A stretch of DNA of 64,000 nt from Halichondria panicea (taxonomy: Eukaryota; Porifera; Demospongiae; Suberitida; Halichondriidae), in the NCBI RefSeq assembly GCF_963675165.1, contig NC_087390.1, positions 887,501-951,500 of the forward strand, written 5' to 3'. The position numbers and the translations under genes were made by a program. This document shows positions 25,127-35,761 of this stretch, in pieces (the first letter of the stretch is position 1; each line of letters begins with the position of its first letter). The notes beneath the pieces are model-generated. The model searched no databases, had not been told where the DNA came from, and worked only from the letters and a program-made list of their open reading frames with translations.

Positions 25127-26523
25127 TCATGTTTTTGTGCATGTGTAAGTACAACGTAAACGAACACTGTTAAGTACCTGCATCTTCATGCAGGCAGTAC
25201 TGAAATCAGTTGGAGAGAAGGTTACTTGAACAGCAGTCTCACTGTTAGCAGACACAATTCCTACGGAGTGGAGAAAATTATTAGCGAACATTATTAGCCA
25301 ATTATTAGCGAAAAATTAACATTATTAGCGAACATTATTTAGCGGAATGAATACTGCAATGCAACCAGCTGTTATCCAACTTATTAGCGTACTACCTAAC
25401 TTACGAGTACCTTTCATTGGAGACACAGTGAATGCTGGGTGGCTTTTTAAACAGGAGAGCTCAAATTCGAAATCGATGGGTACATCGCATTTCAGTGAGA
25501 GTGTTTTTGTTTTTGACTGTCCCAGTGGAGTGGGTGGGAATGTAACGCTCTGAGGGAACTGAGCTGAGTTCATCACGGGGTATGCATGAATCGGGATTAG
25601 AAGGTTTTGATCGCCCTGGAAATGAGATGGTACATATGTTATGCAAACAGATACTTGTATTGTATAGAGCCAAAGTAAAAAGTACACTCCTCTTAATAGT
25701 CATGATAATATATAATTAAGGCACCCAGATCCAAAATGAGCTGTTACAACAAAGGCCACCACTGTATACGATGACTTGTACATGTACTTGTATACTGATA
25801 CTGAAACAGATCTCAATAGGTTTTCACAAGCAGTATGATTGCACTACATGTATTATCGGGGTAGCCATTCACCTTGCAGTGCACACGAACACAGTCGTAA
25901 TAGTATTGCCATTTGGTTGGTTTGAACACCACTGTTACATCGAGGCTCAGGCCAGGGACCAGGTTATTCCTCTGTAAGCAAAATCATTGGGAGAGATCTA
26001 TAATGAGAACTGCATGTACTTGTACGAGCGAACCTGTTTATGGTACTTGATGCTGAAGTACGGAGTAGTTGGTGGAATGATGTGCATCTGTTGGTTATCC
26101 TTAGAAGCATTGATGATTCGCTGCAAAGGGACGGATAAATTACAGATTTTACAGATTTTACAGCTAGATTTACAGAGTATGTACATGTACGTATGTATGC
26201 ACAACATAAATGAGCTCTTGTGACTCACAAGAGTTTGCTGATGGACATCTCCAACTCTGTAGCCATCAAAATGTATGACGGCTGGTTTGCATTGCAATAT
26301 TCCATTCCGTTTCACCTTAGAATAGATTTCTGAGTACAGAAAGCGTAGGTTTGTAAGGATAATTTCATGCAAACAGGTAGTTTAGTGTCTTACTTGTGTC
26401 TACCAAATGATCAGGAACACTTTTATTGGATCTCTTCGCAACCAAACTTCCCTCTAGTCGCTTGACGGTCACAGAGCCCGGATAATCAGGCAGATGTTCC
26501 ACTGCCTCAATATCGGCAGCCAT
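20736..26523 (-). CDS. CFAP221: CFAP221/PCDP1, ciliary central-pair protein, 19 exons, about 847 aa
   Basis: Axonemal central-apparatus protein; in mammals PCDP1 is linked to primary ciliary dyskinesia. Exons in coding order: 26523-26394, 26329-26229, 26120-26034, 25971-25873, 25615-25411, 25260-25178, 25034-24961, 24794-24674, 24619-24505, 24441-24327, 24109-24022, 23975-23886, 23502-23313, 23002-22833, 22591-22487, 22332-22105, 21922-21794, 21540-21335, 20943-20736. Phases are consistent throughout. Recognised family phrases: [67 protein letters not shown] in the N-terminal beta-sandwich (MSP/ASH-like) half, and [11 protein letters not shown] with [10 protein letters not shown] in the C-terminal half. 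The C terminus is a charged helix ending VSKYL. Human CFAP221 is about 840 aa, so this is full length. The first exon edge is uncertain by one base. Confidence 0.93.
25043..25125. repeat. (GT)n on plus strand = (CA)n before a CFAP221 acceptor
   Basis: An 83-bp dinucleotide run. On the coding (minus) strand it reads CA...CATGTACACAG directly before the exon at 25034-24961, the same arrangement as in integrin alpha and MYO10. Confidence 0.93.
25263..25395. repeat. Short interspersed direct repeats of ATTATTAGCG
   Basis: ATTATTAGCGAA or close variants occur about six times (25277-25395) in the CFAP221 intron between exons 5 and 6, partly as a direct duplication of AACATTATTAGCGAACATTA. Origin unknown. 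Confidence 0.7.
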
Positions 26524-26628
26524 TTTTATTATCTCTATGGCAACACTCTTTGTGTGATATGCACGTGCGCTGTCCAGCCCAAGGGTTAAAGGTCACCAAA
26601 GATATCGCCCTTTGACCCTTAATTTAAA
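26524..26628. promoter_or_regulatory. 105-bp divergent interval between CFAP221 and TAF6 starts
   Basis: Only 105 bp separate the CFAP221 ATG (minus) from the TAF6 ATG (plus), so both 5' untranslated regions and core promoters must share or overlap this interval. It contains a GCACGTGC palindrome (26560-26569 region) and two inverted GGGTTAAAGGTCA / TGACCCTTAATTT-like phrases. No TATA box is seen. Confidence 0.75.
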
Positions 26629-28434
26629 ATGGCTGAAAGTATGGAAGTTGATGAAGATGGCCCTATAAGACATTTGCTGACAATTGAGTCGATCAAGATC
26701 ATGGGAGAGTCTGTGGGGATATCAAATCTCAATGAAGATGCTGCAAATTGGCTCAGTGAGGACCTGGAGTACCGTTTGAAAGAGATTGTCCAAAATTCAA
26801 ACAAATTCATGTGCCACTCTAAACGCAGTCAGCTTACTTGCTCCGATATTGATAATTCCCTCAAGACAAAAAATATTGAGCCACTGTACGGATTTGATTC
26901 CTCCGATTACGTTCCGTTTCGACATACGAGTGGGGGTGGGAAGGAACTGTACTACACTGCCGAGAAAGAAATCGATCTTTTGAATCTGCTCAACTCTCCC
27001 CTTCCCCGAGTTCCCTGTGACGTCACTCTTAAGGCACATTGGTTGTCGGTAGACGGGGTTCAACCAGCTGTTCCCGAGAACCCTCCACTCTGCACAATTG
27101 AGGCACAATATGAAGAAGCATCCGCAATGTCCATACCTAATATGAAGAAAAACGAACCTGTGGCTCACTTGAAAGATCTTAAGTTTTCGAAGAAGGAGCA
27201 CAGCAAAGACGTGGTTGTTAGCAGTGAGTGGTCGAAATTAAAACCCCTTCAAGCACATTCTCTGTCTCTGGAGCAGCAACTATACTACAAGGAGATCACT
27301 GAAGCGTGTATTGGTTTGTCCTCTGAGCAGAAATCTCAAGAAGCGCTCGGAAGTCTCTCAACTGATCCAGGTCTGTATCAGCTGCTGCCTCAGTTTACAA
27401 GCTTCATTAATGAGGGCATAAAAGTCAATCTAACGAAACGCAAACTGAACTCTCTAAAACAATTGCTGAAGATGGTTAGCGCACTTCTCGAGAATTCGAC
27501 GTTATCAATGGAGAAGTATTTGCACGAGTTGGTTCCTTCTGTTCTCACGTGTCTTGTTAACAAACAGTTGTGTTCAAGGCCTGAAGCTGAAGACCACTGG
27601 AGCCTGAGGGACTTAGCGGCCAAGATTTTGTCAAGAATGTGCAAAAAGTACAATAATTCAGTTAACAGTTTGCAGACTCGATTGACCCGTATGTTGGCTC
27701 AAGCTCTTCGTAACAATACTCAAGGATTGGCTGTACACTATGGTGCGATAATGGGCCTTGTGGAGCTCGGTCCCGAAGTTGTCAGCTCTCTGGTTATTCC
27801 AAGATTGAAAGTCGAAGGTGAACTAATTCGTGCAGCCCAAACAAATACAGGAAATGTTATCGAACAAGTGGCCGGTAGTCGATTACAGAACATGATACAG
27901 CGTCAATGCTCTCCGATTCTACTAACTTCAAGACCTGCGACAGACAATCTACAAGATTTTCAAGCGAATTATGGTCTTCTGGGACAAGTTTTGTTCAACC
28001 AAGTCAAGACCCTTCGCCAGAATCGAGTTGGACTGCAGAGTCTCTCAAGCTCATCAGGAGTTGCTCTTAAATCTCCAAGGCCACCTGCACTGAATATTTC
28101 GTCTCCTCTGGTTACTGTTAAAGTCACTGGAACTGGCAATGTGAAAATGAATTCTCCAAGTCCCATTTCAACCTCAATCTCGTCACCGATAGCTGCCGCT
28201 TTGCGGCTGGTCTCACAGAGTGCTCAATCCACTGGTGGTTCGATTATGGGATCATCTTCTACTCCTGTTACTTCTGTGCCTACTATCTCTGCTACTATAC
28301 TCTCTGCTATGATGTCTAATCCGAATGCCCAAGCGATGCTCTCAGCCCTTGCCTCCAAGGCACAGTCTCCCTCTATACCCAAAGTTGAATCCACTATATC
28401 ACCACCTAAAACTCCAACTACCACTAGCACTTAA
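26629..28434 (+). CDS. TAF6: TAF6, TFIID subunit 6, intronless, 601 aa
   Basis: TAF6 is a histone-fold subunit of TFIID (and SAGA-type complexes) that pairs with TAF9 in RNA polymerase II pre-initiation. Residues about 15-85 form the histone fold (LTIESIKIMGESVGISNLNE ... LTCSDIDNSLK). Next comes the conserved linker EPLYGFDSSDYVPFR. Residues about 210-420 match the TAF6 C-terminal HEAT-repeat domain (LVPSVLTCLVNKQL, HWSLRDLAAKIL, LQTRLTRML, VHYGAIMGLVELG). The tail from about 450 is Ser/Thr/Pro-rich and low in complexity. The ATG lies in a good context (AAAATGGCT). The whole gene is one exon, although every other gene in the left 56 kb has many introns. A full-length frame without damage argues for a functional gene. 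Confidence 0.95.
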   Translation: MAESMEVDEDGPIRHLLTIESIKIMGESVGISNLNEDAANWLSEDLEYRLKEIVQNSNKFMCHSKRSQLTCSDIDNSLKTKNIEPLYGFDSSDYVPFRHTSGGGKELYYTAEKEIDLLNLLNSPLPRVPCDVTLKAHWLSVDGVQPAVPENPPLCTIEAQYEEASAMSIPNMKKNEPVAHLKDLKFSKKEHSKDVVVSSEWSKLKPLQAHSLSLEQQLYYKEITEACIGLSSEQKSQEALGSLSTDPGLYQLLPQFTSFINEGIKVNLTKRKLNSLKQLLKMVSALLENSTLSMEKYLHELVPSVLTCLVNKQLCSRPEAEDHWSLRDLAAKILSRMCKKYNNSVNSLQTRLTRMLAQALRNNTQGLAVHYGAIMGLVELGPEVVSSLVIPRLKVEGELIRAAQTNTGNVIEQVAGSRLQNMIQRQCSPILLTSRPATDNLQDFQANYGLLGQVLFNQVKTLRQNRVGLQSLSSSSGVALKSPRPPALNISSPLVTVKVTGTGNVKMNSPSPISTSISSPIAAALRLVSQSAQSTGGSIMGSSSTPVTSVPTISATILSAMMSNPNAQAMLSALASKAQSPSIPKVESTISPPKTPTTTST

Positions 28435-28656
28435 TAATTGTTGAATGTTATGCATTACTGTTATTCAATTGTTGTGTACAATCATGCTACTGAAATAAGG
28501 GAAAGGTCGTCTATAGAGGCGTTAGTAAAAGTAGGGGAAAGATCGTCTTTATAACAAGTTATTTAAGAAAAGCCACGGCGTGTTGCGCATGCTCAGTATC
28601 CAAACTATGGTAACCACATTAATGCATGATCTTGGATCTTTGCATAAAAATTAATT

Positions 28657-31600
28657 ATGGCAAAACTAGTTTCTGTTTTATGTCCCTATTGTGCTAGAAA
28701 AAACAAGCTTTCGCCAGAAGTTAAATCAAATGAAAGTATTGATACAGCCACAAAAGTGACCATTGATCAGGATTCTGACCATGAAGCTGATGGATCATGG
28801 AGTGTTGCTGGAGTTTTTAGAAGGTTTTTCCATGCTTCACCAGACAGTAGGCTTGCAGTGAAACTCTACGGAAGCAAGAAAGGTGTAGTACGTGAGGAAA
28901 AGAAGCAGAATAAAGGCGGTACGAAATGGATGATCCATCCATACAGCCACTTCAGGTACGTAGGTGCTAGTACTCAGGTCAAAGTCAGTGCTGCATGGAC
29001 AACTTATTGACATACATGTAGTAATTATGTTTACATGTACACTGTAACATTCACCAAAGATGAAAGTAGCTAACTGAAATATCTATGCTAAAGATCACCC
29101 GTGATGTGTTTGCGATGTCATAAAAATAATGATTATTCCTTTTTCTTGTATATATATATAGGTTCTTCTGGGATATACTGATTGTAGTTCTACTGTTTTT
29201 CACGGTGATAGTGCTACCAATCAGCATTGCATTCTACAGCGAAAATCAGTTACAACCAGAGTGGTTGACCATTAACACTTTAGTTGACATTCTTTTTATT
29301 TCTGATGTATGTCTCAGCTTCAGAACTGGAGTCATAGTTCATAACAAACAAGACGAGGTATGCTTTTTGTAATTCTACTGTTTAGAGCCCTATAGTATAT
29401 ACAGGCCTTTAGTAACTGTTATAACCTGCACACTAATCATTGCTTGCTATTTCATAGGTAATTTTCTCACCAAAGAAGGTTGCCCTGCTGTATTTACGTG
29501 GCTGGTTTATAGTAGACGTTGTCTCCTCTGCCCCCATTGACTATGTTGTTCTGATCTTCACAAATGGAGAAGTCGACTATTCTGTACATGTGTTGAAAGC
29601 GTCCCGTGCACTGAGAGCAATCCGATTGGTCAAACTCTTGAGTCTTTTGAAACTACTCAGACTTAGTCGTCTACTGAGATTCTTGCAAAGTTGGGAAGAT
29701 GTATGTACATTCAGTATATAATTGTTGCTACTGTGCATCCTGCACATAACTATGTAAACTGCATGGTTGAACCGATATCTTTTCTTCTCCTTTCTCGACT
29801 TTATGTAGCTAATCAGTAAACAGTGTGTGTGTACAAATCACAGATTATATACATTGTATTATTCTATTGCAGATGTTCAATCTCGCTGGAGGAGTGCTCA
29901 GAATTCTGAAGTTGATAGTACTCATGATTTTTTTGGCCCACTGGAATGCTTGTTTTCAGTTCCTAATACCAGTAATGCAGGATATACCAATAGATTCGTG
30001 GATTGCTATTAATAGACTTCAGGTACGTCTATTGTATATATGCCATGGTTGCCAGGTGATAATAATAGTTCTCACATCTATAAAGATCGTCTGAGTAACT
30101 ATAATAATTATTATTATTATATACTTTGAGCCGTTTATTCATCGTTGGAAATGACCATAATTATGTTACATGTATTTCAATTTCTGTGATAATTTTATCT
30201 CAGAATGCAACGATTGGGGAGCAATATACTTGGGCACTCTTCAAGGCCACCTCACACATGTTGTGTATTGGGTTTGGACGTTGGCCTCCACAGAATGTAA
30301 CTGAGGCATGGTTGACCATCATAAGCGTGATGATCGGAGCCACCTTCTATGCACTGTTAATCGGAAACGTGTCCACTCTGCTACTCTCTATTGACGCACC
30401 AGGACGACTCTACAGGGAAAAGGTAACCAGAGATCCAATCTCCAAACCATACATGAAATTGTTTCTCTTTGTCAGTTGACCCAAGTGGAGGAGTACATGC
30501 GTTATCGTAAGCTCCCTCAAGACCTGCGTGTTCAAGTGGCTAAGTATTATGAGCACAGATTCAGGAGAAAGTTCTTCAATGAGGAGTGTATTCTAGCAGA
30601 GCTCTCAAAAGGCCTGAAAGAGGTATACATCACTCAGTAAATTTATGTAATGAGCAATCTTAAGTTTATGGCTATCCATGTGAGCATTAAAATTGGAAGC
30701 TATAATGGTACGCTATACTAAAGGCATTTTGACTTGTGTGTAAATTATAGCTCATTATGTCAGTGCTGATTTCTATTTCTGCAGAGTATCATCAATCACA
30801 ACTGTCGAGAGCTTATTCATACTGTGCCATTCTTCCAAAATGCTTCTCCCCAGTTTGTCACTGCTATGCTCACAAAGCTCAAATTTGAAGTGTTTTTAAA
30901 AGGAGAGTATATCCTTTGTGAAGGTTCTATCGGAACAAAGATGTACTTTATTCTGAATGGAGTTGTTTCAGTACTAAATAAAGACGATGTAGTTGAAACA
31001 CGACTATCTGAAGGTTCACACTTTGGAGAGATAAGTCTTCTCACCCGGGGTCGTCAGGTAGTTACCGTTCGATCTGACACCATCTGTGAAATGTTCTCAC
31101 TCTCAAAGAAGCACTTTCGATTCATACTTAAAGAGTACCCTAAGATGAAATGTGCCTTGGAAGTAGTTGCATTGCGACGGCTCAGTAAATTAGGCAAGAA
31201 ACCAAAACCAGGCACGCTTGGCACACTCATCCCACCACAAACCGCTACTGAGGTACCTAACTCCTCACTCCCAGAAGAGGCAAAGACATTGAGAGAACAA
31301 ACAACCAGCATCTCTCGTCAACTAAAGACAGGCTCCAGCAACAATCCTACAACTGAACAAACTCCCTCTGACAGGTCCCAACAAATTCTCTATCTGGTGC
31401 AACAACTTACTGACAGCTCTGAAAATGTACCATCCCCTTCCACCCATAGCTCTCGGCATTCGACACAACCCACAAATGATGGACCTCAAGCAGCCCACAC
31501 AAGTAAGACAAGCGAATTAAACGATGGCCATGCTCTACGAGAGCATGGTTCAACTAGATCCACGCTTGAGGAACTATACAGTGTCAACCTAGCGGTGGAC

Positions 31601-31657
31601 ACATACGATAATAGTGATGTTGAGGAGGATAGTAGTTCAGACGAATCGTATACTTGA
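28657..31657 (+). CDS. HCN-like cyclic-nucleotide-gated cation channel, 7 exons, about 708 aa
   Basis: Six-TM voltage-gated channel of the HCN group. Exons: 28657-28955, 29162-29357, 29458-29700, 29873-30022, 30204-30422, 30476-30622, 30785-31657. Phases are consistent; the intron at 30423 is only 53 bp. S4 (about 208-245) carries the repeated basic pattern RALRAIRLVKLLSLLKLLRL as in HCN. The pore reads CIGFG (about 317-321), where HCN channels have CIGYG. After S6 come the HCN-type C-linker (QVEEYMRYRKLPQDLR, YYEHRFRRKFFNEE) and a CNBD with FVTAMLTKLKFEVF and GTKMYFILNGVVSVL. In the phosphate-binding cassette FGEISLLTRGRQ (about 498-509), Cys is Ser and the arginine that contacts the cAMP phosphate is Gln, with Val after it. 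The C-terminal tail (about 550-708) is Ser/Thr-rich and acidic. AATAAA is at 31771. Confidence 0.92.
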
Positions 31658-31848
31658 CATGCACGCTTAATTTTGTCTCTCTCATTCACATTTTCCACGA
31701 TCATTAATCATGCATTATAATTAATTTTTGAATAATCAACATGACATTATTTTATGTACAATAATGATAAAATAAAAAAGTACAGTCATGCATAATTATA
31801 TACAGTCATGTTCAGTACAATTGATTAATAGTGTCACAAAATATGCTA

Positions 31849-34800
31849 TTAGAAGTTAAATTCTTCGTCGTCCAGGTCACCGATGATGGCATCAAAATCA
31901 TCTACAGAAGGAAGAGCATAATAATTATAATGAACATGCGTGCAATGGTACACACACCCACCATCGCAAAACTGATCAAAAAATCCTTCCTTGACAGAAG
32001 AGCCTTTCGGTTGAGCTGAAGGTTGAAGTGTTTTTGCAGTGTTAGCAGTTCTTGCAGCAGTTTGGAAATCAGGTGCTCCTCCTAGGTCTACTTGAATTGA
32101 TGCTGTGGGTGGTTTATCTCGAGTGATTACTGTGAGCGAATCGTGTATTGAGGGAGGAGTTCGTCTGACCATTGATGGCTCTCCCACTTTTCTTGTGAGT
32201 GTTGTCCGAGTATTTGCGCTGGTGGGGAGGGGCCGCCCTTCATTTGGTGGTGAGCGGTTTTCACTGTTATACAATCTCTCAATTCCAGACAGATCCTGTA
32301 AAGATAAGCAAACAAAATAGGTAAAGGGTCATTAACTGTACATTTATAATATCGTATAGCGGATAAATATTATTTGGCGAATTGGCGAATCAAGGTGAGG
32401 GTCGACAAAATAAAAAAAATTTGCCAGTTTGATTCTCAGTCCCGGTATACCGCACGAGGTCATGACAATCATGCTGCAAGATCTCAAATGAGTAATAGGC
32501 TAATGGCTAATAGGCTCACCAAAATTAATATTTACCCGCTATACGGTTACGGGTAGTATATACATGTCTCCTAGTAAATACAGTACACACACTGTCCTGT
32601 ATAGCCTCTAAGCTAGGGCTCACTAGTGGTCCTTGTGGTATTGAGTAAGAGGGCTCTGGAGGGTAGATCCTGATAATGTTGTCAGGGGTAATATTGAGGT
32701 AGTGTTTCCGAGGGGCTGGGCTGAACAAGGACACCTGATCAAGGAATATAAAAGGACTATGAATCAATGAAATATTGTACCCAAACATGGACCAATTAAT
32801 ATCAACCTTGTAATCTAATTCTACACACACCTGTCTTAGTATAATGGCTGCTCCTGGCTGTAGCTCCTTCTGATGCTCTTCAAATACCCTAGAGTGTATA
32901 GTACACAGTATCTCACCTGTATATGAGGGGGACACAGAGAGAGTTGAACAATCTGAGTGCAACCATGAAGTGTATATATATCTGCATACACTCCTGGTAC
33001 TGAACAGTGGAACCCCTTGGGAATAAAGTTTGGCACTATAAGGTGTTGTTTTGTATACAAACAATTCATTTGAGTACTACATGTATATAACACTTGGCCT
33101 AGAGTCTAGAGACGTTCCACAGTAGTATATTTCAGGTACATGCACAGTGCTAACTAATGAAGCCATGTACTGTATGAGTTACTTCACAGTGTCCCCACGT
33201 ACAAGGAGGCTCCCTCCACCTTTGCCCTCCACTCACCAGAAAGGTCCTTCAACACAGCGCTGGCATTCCTCCCAACAGGGGCTATGCTCTTGAGCAGGAC
33301 TCTCAGATGTGGTACCTTGCCACGAGCAAGTCTCTTAGTTCCAGTCTGTGTGTGTGAGGGAGTGGGGTGTGTGAGGGGGGTAATTGTTAGAATTGTATAC
33401 ATACAAATTACGATTTAGATAGTGTAAAAATGTAAAGTTTCAATCTCAACACATCGGACACTACTGTGTGTATACTACTAAGGTAATCTGTGTACAATAT
33501 CAACACAAATTGCTACAAATAGCTGTACAATTGTCTCACCTCTGCTATAGCATTGGCTATGTTGTACTGGAGAAGGGCAGCTGAACGTGAATCTGCACAC
33601 AAGGATCATCTTAAAGGTCAAGGGTCAGTCAGTGTACTTACTCACCATTCATGTCCAGATCATTGAGCATGTCTGCCCAGGGACCACTGGAGAAGCATTC
33701 CTCATCACCTGACACTTCTCTAGATACACTCAAACTCTGGGGGAGGAGTTTAACAACAATAGGAGATATCATAACTGTTTGTACTTTCGTAGATGGTATT
33801 CATGTAAATATAGTCTTAAACGGTTGCACACTAAAAAAATATATATATATCACTTGGCCTTCGTATTTGCATGTGATAGACCTCCCTTATGTGGAGCTAC
33901 TGAATGAACTGATCTAAACTAAACTTACATGTACAGGCAGTCAAACATAGTTACTGAAATGCAAAAAAACACAAGGGATTATTGTTTGTTTGAATTTGGT
34001 GGATTTTGAGTAGGTACGGATACTTAATATAAGCACACCCGGAAGATTCACTAGAACTGCATGTAACTAACTGTAATAACAAAAAGTGTTAGCAGAAGCA
34101 GTGTACATTAAGGAGGCGATATGTACGTACATGTACCTGTAGTCTTGGTGTGGAGACTGGTCTGGGCGTAGAGGGGGGCTGGACTGAGATGTTGTCCATA
34201 CACTGTCCTGAAACCTGCACCATTGACAGAAGAGAGAAAGAGAGAGATTACATGCAGTAGTTGTACACTGCTTAGTAAAGTATAAGCACTGTAAGATTAG
34301 GTAATCATGACAGTGAGCACCCCAAAGGGCACACAAAATTCAAAATTTAGGGACATTCACTGGCCTTGTCTTAAAACTAAAATTTTCCATGTATAATCAT
34401 GCAGCAATATGTACATTGCCTCACCAGTGATGGGAGCAGTCCAGCAGGTCCCGGGAACCTCCTCCTGGCACTGTGGGGGGGTTGTCTAGTCACGGCAGGG
34501 GGGCATGCATCACCCCCTGGTGTGCACACCATTGCTGTGGGCTGTCTAGACAGCGGTGTCCTGAAGCAACTAGGAGTGGACGAGCGAGACCGTTGAGGGG
34601 TTGAAATATCTCGCACATTTGATAGAGTCAAAATCCGTTCTTGACTTGTGGGAATGTGTTGGCTTGATGGAACAGAGTTGGTCGGAGTGTTGAAGTGTTT
34701 ATCACTTGTCAATGGATGCAATTCTCTGTTTCTAGGAGTTGAGAACTGCTTATTAGAAGAGGCGCATGATGGAGAATTGATTATTGCATTACTCGAAATA

Positions 34801-35761
34801 TTCAGTGTATTTATAGGAGTTGAGGTAAATGAATTCGATCGTGGGCTGCAAATTGTAGCAGTAGTTTTGACTCTGTTAATAGGAGCTTTGAATAATGAAC
34901 TGGTAGAGTTTGGTACGTTAGTGGGAGGTCTTGGATTAGCCGGGTTCATTAGAGATAGGTTTCTTGAGGTTGTTGGATGGTTAGCAATCGATGGCTGCTG
35001 TCCAATATTAGGAAGGTGTTCATCACTGTCTGGTTGATTTAAATGTACGTCTTTCCTTGCACTAGAGTTGCTACCACTATTAGGAGGGGGAAAATCTAAT
35101 TCCATAAAGTCACTAAGGAGAAAACTATCGAGTATTTCCTCGTCAGATGGTGCAGTCTTCTTCGGTGGAGGAGATGGTTTAATATCATCCACACCTCTAC
35201 CATCTATAGTTCTCTTGCCAAGAATACTGAAGCTGGTCGGAGTATTACATGTCGTCTTTACAAACTTGAACGATTGTAGTTTTTTAACTGAGGAAGGTTT
35301 TGGTGCTCCAGATGTGTTTTTAGGAACTGTGCGCTGTGTCTCATAAGAGTTTGGGACTGTTGTATTGATTGAGAGGACTTGTGCTGAGGAGGAAGGTAGT
35401 CCAGCTTGAGGCATGGTGGAGCCATTCCCTTGTGTAGCGGACGTTAGGAAACTGTCTTCGAGTGAATCCTGGAATGATGAAAAATGTTTAATATGTATTG
35501 TCGCTAGGTAATATTGTGTGCATACCTTGTCAAACGCGAATAAATCGTCATCGTCGTCGTCCAATGAAAAAATGTCCGTCTGAGCCTTCTTAAAATGTTC
35601 TGCACCTCTGGCTCTAGAGGGTTCCTTTGATAGGTGAAGATAGATAGTGTTTATAGGTTATCACAGTTGTTTGTAGACTACTCTCTCACCTTCTTATTAG
35701 TTTCCCTGTGAGCAGATAGGTTCCCATGCTTGAGCTGTTGTAGAGCATTACGGAGGGCCAT
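31849..35761 (-). CDS. HROB: HROB (MCM8IP, C17orf53 family), 11 exons, about 720 aa
   Basis: HROB recruits and activates the MCM8-MCM9 helicase in homologous recombination. Exons in coding order: 35761-35690, 35624-35526, 35468-34425, 34214-34137, 33736-33646, 33592-33540, 33345-33237, 32916-32831, 32734-32591, 32295-31962, 31901-31849. Family hallmarks: the RRRFPGPAGLLPSL motif at about residue 395, the SGPWADML block (human GPWLTM), and the OB-fold with VPHLRVLLKSIAPVGRNASA, KELQPGAAIILRQ and SLFSPAPRKHYLNITPDNII. An acidic C terminus (DDFDAIIGDLDDEEF) resembles the human end. Residues 25-57 include a run of aspartates. The long exon 3 (348 codons) is Ser/Thr/Pro/Asn-rich and probably disordered. 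The last intron (60 bp) keeps the frame open and could be retained. Confidence 0.9.
32350..32553. mobile_element. MITE-like element, family A subfamily 2, with both ends
   Basis: The ends are TATCGTATAGCGGATAAATA and the inverted AATATTTACCCGCTATACGG. The interior GAATCAAGGTGAGGGTC and TCAGTCCCGGTATACCGCAC is shared with 14876-15060. It lies in a HROB intron. Confidence 0.72.

Noticed and set aside
34399-35346. Plus-strand open frames of 65-129 codons opposite HROB exon 3
   Set aside because: Shadows of the 348-codon HROB exon; no family similarity.
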